Source of the DNA: Phytophthora hibernalis
Taxonomy: Eukaryota > Oomycota > Peronosporomycetes > Peronosporales > Peronosporaceae
Reading direction: 5' to 3'
NCBI GenBank assembly: GCA_012656075.1
Contig: JAAKBF010000012.1
Span: 310,001 to 374,000 of the forward strand
Length of the DNA: 64,000 nt
Shown: in pieces, positions 43,571-52,769 of the stretch
How positions within the stretch are numbered: the stretch's first letter is position 1
How the letters are laid out: every line of letters begins with the position of its first letter
Translations under genes and position numbers: made by a program
Notes under the pieces: model-generated
Databases searched by the model: none
Told to the model about the DNA's origin: nothing
Seen by the model: the letters and a program-made list of their open reading frames with translations, nothing else

Positions 43571-44072
43571 CTAGAACAGTTCCGTTTGTGGAAGAAAAAT
43601 CGCCAATGCACACGAGAGTGCATTGAAGACAATGCCCACTCTGTAAAAAGAGTATTAAAAGAACAGCCACTGCACGAGAATACTTACCATTCGTTTGTGA
43701 GCAACGCTGTCCCTGTGAGAAGTCGAAGCAAGTGTTGACGAGGAGTATCGGAGAGAGGTCCAGCCATCTCGTGTATTTCCGGTAGTTTTCTCTTCCAACT
43801 ATCAAGTATTCTACGCTGTCTCGAAAGGTAGAACTCTTGGAAAGCGAGCTCCCGTGAATATGAGCTCGATCAAGACGAAAGTGTAGCATAAACCAACGAG
43901 CGACAGTCCGATCGTAAAACAGTGGTGGCAGGGCGTCCACAAAGCGCAAGAGGGATCCCTCGTCCAGGTTCGTCGTATCCATCGCGAGATTTAGTGTCGC
44001 GTTCGCCAAAAAGATAGAAGCGCACACTGCTATGGAAATGCATACTTTCAGTTTCCTTCGACTTTGATACAT
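43571..44072 (-). CDS. Unrecognised protein with N- and C-terminal hydrophobic segments
   Basis: From the ATG at 44072 the minus strand encodes a signal-anchor-like start (KVCISIAVCASIFLANATL), a middle part (LRFVDALPPLFYDRTVARWF, YLIVGRENYRKYTRWLDLSP) and QRCSQTN. There a donor, GTAAGT, at 43687 begins a very short intron of 47 or 49 nt (acceptor at 43641 or 43639). With the 49-nt version the protein ends in a membrane segment, GIVFNALSCALAIFLPQTELF, with its stop at 43573-43571. A partial copy of exon end, intron and last exon lies at 59800-60105 on the plus strand, supporting the splice donor. I do not recognise the family. The Ngaro-like element starts 54 bp beyond the stop. Confidence 0.5.
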
Positions 44073-45000
44073 AGCGAGGAGAGATTATGTGTTTCATGCG
44101 TGGCAGAATCAAAGATTTCCTTTGGCCCGTCAATCGTCCGTATAGCTGACACCTGAAGTACCCTGGTGCCAATTTTCGCGTCTTTGGTTTTCATTGCAGA
44201 TCTCCAGGGGTCCGTTTGTTTCAGGTTCATATTGCTGAACATCTTCGGTCGTTCCTTCCACCCATCGCTTCTGTCGCAGTGAATTGTCCGCCATCTCGTT
44301 TCTTCTAGCTTGATGACGATTTACTGAAAGCGGACAAATGGAGCATGACTTGACGCTTTATTTACGAATGTCACGGTTTGAAAACTCACAACCTCGATCT
44401 AAATTACTATTCCAAGGAAGTAGTGAGTGCAAATAGGTTGTCGGCTTTAGACTATCAAGTTATTTGCACCTACTATCATCGGACAACGTAGTGATATTGA
44501 CTGAGATGTCTTTCGTTAGGATACTTAAAAGAACAGCTAGGCCAGCTGTGTCAATAATTTCTCATTTTCACAAAGTTCTTCAGGTTTCAGCTAAACCAGG
44601 GATCGGAATTAAATAACTTTTGGGCAATAATAAGTATTATAGAGGGCTCAATATTTATAATTGCCCCTTCTTCTATAAAATCAATACAAAAATTGGGTAA
44701 TAATACCCAATACATTACCAAAAACAACATAACCAAAAGTTAGATAGTAAAACTAAGTCAAAAGCCCAACACAGAGTAGGAACCTACTGCTGACAAAGAT
44801 TCCATCGGTGGGCAACGTTTGTTCTTGTAGACCATGCTGATTCTGTCCCCTCAGCGAGGTCATTTGGACGGCACTAACCTCGCATCGCGTGCCTTCCTTC
44901 GCGCTAACGGCGATATGTGTAGTGCAGATGCGTTCGTGTCGAATGAGCCGAATGAGTGAGAACAAAGCTGGCACAATATATTATTTTTATTGCAAAATAA
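44073..45000. other. No gene recognised; contains a dispersed repeat
   Basis: Upstream minus-strand frames (44242-44048) may belong to the preceding gene. From 44300 the sequence is AT-rich. Bases 44465-44580 resemble 56925-57040, including TATCATCGGACAA and TCAAT(A/T)ATTTCTCATTTTCA; there the segment flanks an LRR relic. Confidence 0.5.
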
Positions 45001-45033
45001 TTATTATTGTGCCGTGTCGTATTGCACTTACTA

Positions 45034-45679
45034 TTATGCAGCCAAACCATCGTCCGTAAAATAAAACATTGTTTTTTTCTCCAGATGCAGTCGACTCTTC
45101 CCGAACCCGGAACTTTGAACGAACGCCACATACGGTGCTTTGAACGATTCTTTCTGCTCGCAGTACAGTTTCCAGCACGTCCACAAGTATTTCTCGAACT
45201 CGACCCTCGCATCGCGGTATTCGTGAACGCAAACTCGAGCCGCTTCATCTCGTCTTTTGTCAATTTCACATAGCTGGTCGCTTCCAAACTTTTCTTCTTG
45301 ACGTCTGCTATCACCAACTTGGCCATCAGCCAAAGCGACTGAATAGTGAGCCCCAATTAGCGAGCTAACTGATCCACTGAGATGATCGGATTTCTTCACC
45401 TCGTAATACATTTCAGCCACCTCGTTAGACAAAACCTCCTTCCGCTCTTTAACGTTGTAGTTTGAAGTGAAAGGTTCCGACTGCAAGCGCCTGAAGACCT
45501 CGTCGTTCACGAACTGGGCAAGCACCTTCGCTTTCCCTTTCTGGTCCAGTGTTTCCTGCGATCACATGACACAACGCAGACTAATATACTATGGTCACTA
45601 CATGGAGACACTGGGACTGGCGTATTAATACCTGCGCTGGACTGCTCTCTGAGCTCTCCATTGGCACATCGTCAGCCAT
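45034..45679 (-). pseudogene. CRN-like NTPase, truncated second copy
   Basis: Exon 1 (ATG ending at 45679, 16 codons), the 76-nt intron (45631-45556) and the start of exon 2 match the copy at 18469 almost base for base. Two frame changes in the middle compensate each other. The match stops just after Walker A, SSGFGKSRL, near 45086, and unrelated sequence follows, so the ATPase core and nuclease domain are absent. The shared leader extends to about 45733, where the copies diverge. Exon-intron structure copied with the gene shows DNA-level duplication, not retroposition. Confidence 0.8.
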
Positions 45680-45733
45680 TTTTCACTAGTGTGCAGTGGA
45701 ACCTTCTGCGTGTGTACTTTGTGATTTCCGAGG

Positions 45734-46057
45734 TCGTTCTCTGAGAACGAATCTTTTGTTGTCGAAATTCTCTGGATTTTATATCCAGACGAGGTCTGAA
45801 TACTTACATGTCTGATACCTTTCGTAATACGATTTGGATACTTCAACAAACAAGCTTTAAAACCCTGCTAAATTTGATAACCGGATCAATGATTATTTTA
45901 TTTGTGGCGGTTGACCCATCCGCAGAAGATTAGGACAACACACCTCTATGATATGATACCGGTATCACTTATAATCGGATTTTACCTGCAGCAGATGATT
46001 TATCCAGACCGTTCGAGAAACATTTTGGATGATTTTTTTCTTCGAGTAACACACAAC
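45734..46057. other. No gene recognised
   Basis: AT-rich sequence between the NTPase copy and the MITE, with short frames only. Confidence 0.4.
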
Positions 46058-46683
46058 TACACCTTTTACCAGACAAAATGGTTTTTTCAAGCAAAGTGGT
46101 GCGGGAAGGTTTTCCCCATCCCTCATAAGTGATTACGTAGGTATTTTCAACCAAAGTGGTTTTCTGATTATTTTTACCAAGCAAAATGGTTCGCCTATCC
46201 CTGTGTGACTGGACCTCACGTTCGGCCGCGGGGCTGCCAGACAGAGAAAAGGTACAGTGCTACCCCTCGTTATGCGCAGTGGGTTCAGCAAAGTGATTTT
46301 AGAGGGATTAGATATAGATGCAGCTTTTTGGTTTAAAGTTACGATGATTTCTAAACTGATTGACAGGGTTTTTAATTATCGAGGTGCGCATAACGAGGGG
46401 TAGCACTGTACTCATTTTGACCCAAAACAGGTTTATTAGTGTAGCCAACTGCTGGGAGATCATGATAGACCCTCAGATGCCCTTATATCGTTCTTAAAGC
46501 TTTCATTTTGGCTCAGAGAGATTGCCTCTAAATCGTCGGTTGGACGAAAACCACTTTGCTTGGTAACGATTTACGACAAAACCACTTTGGTTGAAAATAC
46601 CTACGTAATCACTTATGAGGGATGGGGAAAACCTTCCCGCACCACTTTGCTTGAAAAAACTATTTTGTCTGGTAAAAGGTGTA
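46058..46683. mobile_element. Foldback MITE with about 130-bp terminal inverted repeats
   Basis: The arm 46060-46191 (CACCTTTTACCAGACAAAAT...) is repeated inverted at 46549-46681 with few mismatches. TA dinucleotides flank both ends (46058-46059 and 46682-46683), as left by Tc1/mariner-type transposases. No coding capacity. It contains a second, smaller MITE. Without that insertion it would be about 466 bp. Confidence 0.85.
46255..46408. mobile_element. Nested 154-bp MITE, 24-bp perfect inverted repeats, TA target
   Basis: The left end CAGTGCTACCCCTCGTTATG (24 bp in all, 46255-46278) is exactly inverted at 46385-46408. TA lies directly outside both ends (46253-46254, 46409-46410). Termini of CAGTG type plus TA duplication fit a pogo/Tc1-mariner-mobilised MITE. 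It sits in the spacer of the larger MITE and so inserted later. Confidence 0.9.
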
Positions 46684-47400
46684 CAGTACTAGTATAATAC
46701 CGGTGAAATTCCGAACTTGGAAATATCGTAAGAATACACTTCCTCAGCTTTTAGTGGACACCCTACGTACCGGTACAGTGTACCACTCTGAAAAAGTGAT
46801 CTTCCGATTTTGGTTACTGTGAACGGTACCGGTATTAGTACTTAAGGGTGACTCCAATGTAGTGTTGGACGACTGCTATCGTTTTAACATTTAAAAATGT
46901 ATCGTGCTACAGTGCAGGCGGTACGTACCGGGCGATTAACAAGTCCAGTCCGGTTAATTAAGCCGTGCTGTGCACGAAGCAGCTCTGGATTTTATATGAA
47001 AAATGCATTAAATTTGTTGTGAATTATCCAGTTTGAGCTTCAAGTGCTAGCAGTCGTTCGGTTTATTCAAGTACGTCTTGAGCAGGTTTGAAGTACTTCA
47101 GATCATCTAGCTTGAGCCTTTCCATGAGGTAAAGCTGACGCATTGTTTTGACTCGCGTTACTGCGACGAAGAATGCGCTGCGTTGGGGTGATCGTCGAGT
47201 TGAGTGGCGTAACGGTGCTAGATCGGTGAGGACGACGATGCCAAGAAGCAGGGCTCCCGAAAAATGTATTTACTCAAAATACAATACAATACCATCGCGG
47301 AAATATCTTATTTTGGAGGATCCCAAATTAGATAAAATATTCAATTTTCAACAAAACCTCCAGTATTTTATTGTAAGCCTCTACAAGACGATAGCCACCG
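46684..47400. other. No gene recognised
   Basis: Contains several GTACCGGTAC-like palindromes (near 46770-46840) and AT-rich sequence. The right part may be the 5' region of the hAT element that follows; I could not identify its terminal inverted repeat. Confidence 0.4.
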
Positions 47401-47467
47401 GCAGCCAGTGATTCCAAAACTGCCGTGCCTAGCGAGCGTCTTAGAGAGATTCTCACTTCGCTTTCCA

Positions 47468-49171
47468 ATGGCGACTACCTACTCAAACTCTGCCATTTCT
47501 TCCTTCTACTTCTCGGCGGTTCTTGACGCTTTCGATGAGGAAGTCGAAGGGGTCTTTCGCTGTCGGTGCGGCACCGTGCGCCGACAGGCCCCCGCTCCGG
47601 CTTTTCTAACCTGATGTCACACATCCGAGACCAGCACCCAGACTACCAAACAAGTTGTTCGCGAGGTTGACACGGGTGCTCTTACTCTGGCATCGTGGAT
47701 TCGTCGGGGGCGAAGAACATGCACGGGTGGCTGGACTGGGTCATTACCAGCAACCTCTCTCTTCACTTCTGTGAGAAGCCGACGACGCGACGGTATGTGC
47801 GATTAATTTAACGTCTCGTCTACTAGTTTTTAACGTTGCTTTTGTTGTCTTATTATAGTTACACGTCACTGGAGCCGATTTGCTCGGAATCTCTACGCTC
47901 CGCAATGGAGAAGATCACGCTGGCTGTAGAGGAGAAGATAAAAGCAGAGCTGCTTGATCAGTTTGGGCTGGTGTTGGATGGATGGTCTCATGACTCTGAA
48001 CACTTTCTCGCTGTTTTTGCATGCTATGAGACTGATTACGTAGGCCACTACCCTCTCTTGGCTATGGCTCCTCTGTTGAACGAAGTTGGGGACGATCACT
48101 CCGCAGAGGCGCACCGCACGTTTTTGAACACTATGCTGACTCGTGACCATGGGAAAAGTCTGAACGATTGCCTGTTTTTAGTGGTCGACAACTGTGCCGT
48201 CAACCGAAGGCTGGCTACAATTACGCACATTCCACTCGTGGGGTGTGCTAGCCACCGCCTCAACCTCGCCGTACAAGAACACCTGCAGCTGTATGAAGAC
48301 GAACTGAACACGCTCCAAACGCTGATGCGGAAGCTGCGCACGTTGAATCATGCCTCCAGACTGAGGTAACCTAAATTTGGCTATTTGGGGATTTATGTAT
48401 TCTTATTTTGGATTGGAAATTGTGAGTTAGGACCAAAACGACGCTCCGACCAGTGATTCATCAAGCCACTCGATGGAGCTCAACCTATTGCATGATCGAC
48501 CGGTACTTTCGCCAGGCCGACTTCATCGCTGACGACGAAGAGCTGTGCGACCTGCTGCCGACACCGCGCGGCGTGAAGCGTCTGAGACGTCTCCTCGATG
48601 ACTTAAAGCGGATTGAGAGCGTCAGCAAGTCGCTGCAGTGCGAGAGCACTACCATTCTCGACGTCCGACTTTGGTTTGATGGGCTCATTGAGGTCGAGCC
48701 TGCTTTTGCTAAGTATTTAGGTATGTAATGTGCTGATTTTGCCTTTGGTGCAAGCCGCTAATGCTTTTCTTACTGTTGTATGTATGCAGCACCACGATCC
48801 AGAGTAGTGCACTCGCCAGACTTCGAGATTGGCTGCACTAAAGTGCTCGATGGGGAGTCTGCCAGGCTCACCCGATCAGGGTTTTGGAGCCGTTTGTGGT
48901 TGAGGACAGTGAGGCAGAGTCGGACATCGAAACCACGTCCTTCGTGATGCAGCTCGAACATAAGAGGCGCCGTGCTCAGCGAGAGGCGGAGTACGTATTG
49001 CTCCAGCTGATACCGCCAACCTCTAATAAGGTTGAGCGGTTTTTCAGTATGGCTCGCATTACATTCGGGCACGAACGTCATTCGCTAAGTCCATACACGC
49101 TGGAGATGATTCTGTTTTTGCGCGTGAACAGAACCTACCGGGATGCACGCACGGTGTATGAGTGCATGTAG
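47468..49171 (+). pseudogene. hAT-family transposase gene with three introns, frame-damaged
   Basis: Exon 1 starts MATTYSNSA and encodes a BED-type zinc finger (CRCGTVRRQAP...MSHIRDQHPDY). It is split by frame changes near 47590 and 47670. Introns of 66 nt (47793-47858), 65 nt (48366-48430) and 69 nt (48721-48789) have GT-AG ends and join in phase. The core shows LVLDGWSHDSEHFLAVFACYE, VVDNCAVNRRLA, GCASHRLNLAVQEH (the hAT C-x2-H) and RWSSTYCMIDRYF. After one more frame change near 48860, the dimerisation region LIPPTSNKVERFFSMARITF ends at 49171. hAT transposases cut and paste DNA with 8-bp target duplications. Few lesions, so loss of function may be recent. Confidence 0.8.
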
Positions 49172-49398
49172 ACGTCTATGGGAGTTGCTCAAGTTTTGAG
49201 CACGCGCAGTTTTATTGAGTAACACGTCTTCTTCATTTACATGAATACTGGAGTTATTTATTTTGCGCCACTTGGTAGTGGCATATCGTACTGTTCGTGG
49301 TGATGGCTGTTGATAAATTACTTATTCGCATGAGCGCTCTCTACCACAATAATCGGGAGCCCTGCCAAGAAGGCTTGCGCCGTGTACTACGAGAAGAA

Positions 49399-49431
49399 CC
49401 CTGCTAAGGCTGCCGCGCAGCCTTGGCAGGG
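49399..49431. repeat. Hairpin, 15-bp arms
   Basis: CCCTGCTAAGGCTGC and GCAGCCTTGGCAGGG are inverted around a 3-bp loop, with one mismatch. It lies at the left edge of the methionine synthase fragment. Confidence 0.6.
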
Positions 49432-49439
49432 CGGAGGCC

Positions 49440-50217
49440 GACTTCAAGCGTCCTACACCGTTTGCTGAGCGTCGCCCTACGCAGCTGAAGGACCTGACGG
49501 TGCTGCCTACCACCAACATCGCGTCTCAAGGCTGGTGACATTATGCTGGACCACTACCGTGGCAAGATTGACGAGCAGATTGCATACAACATTGGCATTC
49601 AGGAGGCTTCGGGCATGGACATCCTGGTCCACGGTGAGCCTGAGCGTACTGACATGGTTGAGTACTTCGCTGAGAAGCTGAATGGCTTTGCGTTCACGCA
49701 GAACGGATGGGTGCATAGTTACGGATCGCGCTGCGTTCGCCCGCCGATCATGTTTGATGACCTGGCGCGCCCCGTTGACATGACGGTCCGTGAGTTTGTC
49801 AGTCGTTCACGACTTAGCCCGTGAAGGGTGTGCTCACTGGCCCCGTTACCATCCTGAACTGGTCGTTCCCCGTAAGGATACCAGCCGCAAGGATAACTCT
49901 TTCCAGCTTGCTCTGTGCCCGTGTGACGAGGTTGCCGACCTTGAGGCGGTCTAGTGCGTCGTGATCCAGATGGACGAGTCTGCCCTTCGTGAGAGTATGC
50001 CTATGAAGCCTGCTCAGAAGGTATGCATATGAAGCCTGCTAAGAAGGACGAGGACTTGAACTGGGCCGTTGACGCTTTCCGTCTGTCGACTGCCGTCGCC
50101 AAGAACGAGACGTCGATCCACACGCACATGAGCTACTGCGAGTTCTCGGACTGCATGCACGCCATCGACGCTGACATGAAATTCATCGAGAACGCTCGTT
50201 CGGATGATGAGAGCTGA
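49440..50217 (+). pseudogene. Cobalamin-independent methionine synthase (MetE) fragment
   Basis: Pieces in several frames read RRPTQLKDLTVLPTTN, then (49543-49824) DILVHGEPERTDMVEYFAEK, GFAFTQNGWVHSYGSRCVRP and a MTVREF block. After a frame change come KGVLTGPVTILNWSFPR and (50023-50217) NWAVDAFRLSTAVAKNETSI, HTHMSYCEFSDCMHAI and FIENARSDDES. The HTHMCYCEF region carries zinc ligands of MetE. MetE transfers a methyl group from methyltetrahydrofolate to homocysteine. Only about 220 of some 765 residues are here, with internal losses and a small duplication near 50000-50040, so this is a dead fragment. The functional gene must be elsewhere. Confidence 0.85.
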
Positions 50218-50383
50218 TGCAATGTATCAAGTGATGAAGGCCAAACAAGTGACGTATGCAACCGATCTACGGGAATAAATGATGGACGGTGTGCCAGTGG
50301 GTTGGATACGGTTAGCCAACTTTATGAGTATGAGGCACGAAGGAACATAAGAAAGAAGAAGCAATTAATAGGGCCGTTTCCGT

Positions 50384-50988
50384 TCACAAGCCGTACTTAT
50401 ATGACGTTTTGCTTGTGGAAAAAGATCGCGTACTGTAAATTACTTCCCGCTCAGCATCTCTTTGTTGAAAACGTCGCGCAGATCTTCCAAGAGTAGGATC
50501 TTGTTGGCATATTCTGCGCGGGTGCGGAAGTGCAGCGGCCCTGATCTTCGTACTTCTTCTTCTTGCGTACGTCTTCGCCGTCCGTGTCGTTGCTGTAGTC
50601 GTCCACGGGCAGATCTGCCAACGATTGTTTTTCTTGACCAATATAGGGACGCACGGTCGCTTGCAAGAAGTTGACGACCACTTCATCCAGCCCTGCATCG
50701 TAGTATACAACGAGATGCGCCTCGCAGTACAGCATGTTGTCCATGAAGCGTACTTGGTTTAGTGCAACGTTATGAACGCTGCGTCGATGCAGATCGAGCT
50801 CAATGGACTTTGCTGCACGAGTGGTCGGATGCAACGTCATGAACACCGCGCCGAAGCACGTCGAGAGCCGCCGTAGTTACATCCAAGCCACGGTGTATGT
50901 TGACGACCTCTTCATCCAGCACCTGCATTGTACGAGATGCGCCTCGCAGTACAGCGTCTTGTTCTGAAGTTTCTGCAGTTTTTCTCAA
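50384..50988 (-). pseudogene. Unrecognised gene fragment
   Basis: Minus-strand frames 50988-50800 and 50846-50451 give coherent text: QVLDEEVVNIHRGLDVTTAA, then SIELDLHRRSVHNVALNQVR, FMDNMLYCEAHLVVYYDAG and an acidic and lysine-rich end. A short duplication links them: a segment near 50690-50730 resembles one near 50930-50960. I cannot name the family. No complete start or end is visible. Confidence 0.4.
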
Positions 50989-51652
50989 GGTTTTACCTGC
51001 AAAATGTTATAGTTTGTATTTGATGTCTTCCGAAAGTCTACCGAGCACGGACAGTCAACATAACCTAGATTATAATAAATATGAAGTGTATTATATTATA
51101 AAGGACTTCACTTTCATGCTAAACTGTGTTCTTATATACGAACATGTTCTTATACTCGAGATACTAGTTCTAACGAGGAACCGCGCGAAATTGCATCCTC
51201 GTAACTACTCTGGATTTAAAATCCAAAGAACATGTTATATGTAGAAGAAAACCGGCAATCTGTCTCTTTTGAGAAGATTTGCATTGTAGACAGAGCGGCT
51301 TCGTGATAACTATTAATAGCATGATGCAGCTAGCATCTCAATCCGCGCGTCCACGCCTGTGTAATGACCAGGTGGTACAGCCGCTTCGCGATTTGGGTAT
51401 TATAGTAGAGACACATGCGGCAGTTCATAGCACTTTTGGCAGGGGGTCTTGTGCTATAATAACCTGCACGACAACGCGACAGCGCCAATAGTTAGTGCTG
51501 CTAGATTTAGGATGATATAAGAACAGCATGATCGATACTATACGCGGCGCCATCAGATACAGGGGCTGCAGACAGGTAGCGCGCACACCCACCACAAAGC
51601 AGACAACCGGAGAAGAACGGCTGAAGGCCGGGAGAATCTCCGGAGGAAAATC
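50989..51652. other. No gene recognised
   Basis: AT-rich at first; no protein-like frame over 116 codons and no repeat with the rest of the window up to the copia LTR at 51653. Confidence 0.4.
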
Positions 51653-51999
51653 TGTTGCGATTGACACTTCGCAGTCTCTGTCTGGATACCTACGTTGGCG
51701 CGTGCATACAGCTACTGATGTAGCCTGGGGCACGCGGTATATTGGTTGATTGGTGAAGAGGCACGAGTGCTGCAAGGTGATTGGCTGGGCTACCCCAAAT
51801 ACGGTATCGTGATTGGCTGACTACTTCAACTGATTATGATCTTCAGATGGGCATCGTTGGGCCGCGCATTAAGAGGGAACGGTAAGGGCATTGCATTTGT
51901 AGGAGGGACAGGTAGACCAAGACACTTAACCCAATCGAACTCACTTTCGGATTTCTTTCCTACCCCTCATCTCGACTTCCAAGCTACGTCTACATTCGC
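51653..51999 (+). repeat. Copia 5' LTR
   Basis: Begins TGTTGCGATTGACACTTCGC. The first 215 bp or so match, inverted, the sequence 57952-57735, where a polypurine tract precedes it. The end is placed just before the primer binding site at 52002 because no second complete copy exists. Confidence 0.75.
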
Positions 52000-52000
52000 A

Positions 52001-52014
52001 ATTGGTTATGAGCC
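52001..52014 (+). promoter_or_regulatory. Copia primer binding site overlapping the gag start
   Basis: ATTGGTTATGAGCCC includes GGTTATGAGCC, complementary to an initiator-tRNA-Met anticodon loop (GGCTCATAACC). This implies priming by a cut half-tRNA, as known for several copia elements. The gag ATG (52008-52010) lies inside it. Confidence 0.65.
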
Positions 52015-52769
52015 CAAGCTACGCTGACACCGTCAAACTTGTGGAAGGCAACTTCTTCCACTGGGAGTTCAACATGAGGATGAAGCTCTCGTTCAAGGGA
52101 CTATTGGCTCACATCATCAAGCCAGAGTTCGATGCGCTGAGCGACCGCTCCACGGCACAATGGAAGACGGACGATCTGAAAGCCCTTGATGTGATCGCTG
52201 GAGACGTTAGTCTCACATACCAAGTCTACATCCGTGGAGCGATATCGGCTGTCGACTCGTGGCGCATGCTCGACGAGCAGTTCAACCGGAACACGCTGAA
52301 GAACCGGCTCATCGTCACCAAGAAGTTGCACAACTTCAAGATGGAGTCCGGCACGCGGTTCGCGGTGCACGTGGACCAGTTCAAGGAGATCGTCTTGCAG
52401 ATGGAGACGATCGGTAAACCTTTGGATGAGACCCGACAGCTCGTGTTGCTGCTCGGTAGTCTGACGGACGAGTACCGGATGATTAGTACCGTCCTCGAGA
52501 ACACGCCGAACATGGCGTTGGCGTACGCGATCCAAGCTCTCTCTGGCGTTGAAGCATCGGGTGAATCGTCAGCGGCTCAACAGAAGGCGTTCGTGGCCAA
52601 GAAGGACCACGGCAAGCGCAAGTTCACGGGCAAGTGTTTCTATTGCGAGAAGTCTGGGCACAAGCAAACGGAGTGCCACAAGAAGAAGGCCGACGAGGGA
52701 CGCGGACAAGTCGCGAGAGAGACATCCGACTTCGCGTTCACGGCAACGAGTGCGATGAGCAACCGATGA
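52008..52769 (+). CDS. Copia Gag with CCHC zinc knuckle
   Basis: A 253-codon frame from the ATG at 52008 (MSPSYADTVKLVEGNFFHWE). The UBN2-like Gag domain covers about residues 10-165 (WRMLDEQFNRN, LLLGSLTDEYRMI). The knuckle CFYCEKSGHKQTEC, a perfect C-x2-C-x4-H-x4-C, is near residues 210-223. The frame ends shortly after the knuckle at 52769, where protease continues in another frame, so a single polyprotein has been broken. Gag forms the particle in which the element is reverse transcribed. Confidence 0.85.
   Translation: MSPSYADTVKLVEGNFFHWEFNMRMKLSFKGLLAHIIKPEFDALSDRSTAQWKTDDLKALDVIAGDVSLTYQVYIRGAISAVDSWRMLDEQFNRNTLKNRLIVTKKLHNFKMESGTRFAVHVDQFKEIVLQMETIGKPLDETRQLVLLLGSLTDEYRMISTVLENTPNMALAYAIQALSGVEASGESSAAQQKAFVAKKDHGKRKFTGKCFYCEKSGHKQTECHKKKADEGRGQVARETSDFAFTATSAMSNR

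Noticed and set aside
43336..43626. 96-codon plus-strand ORF, similar to 41234-41437
   Set aside because: The similarity of the two frames is due to the split direct repeat A of the Ngaro-like element, not to a gene family.
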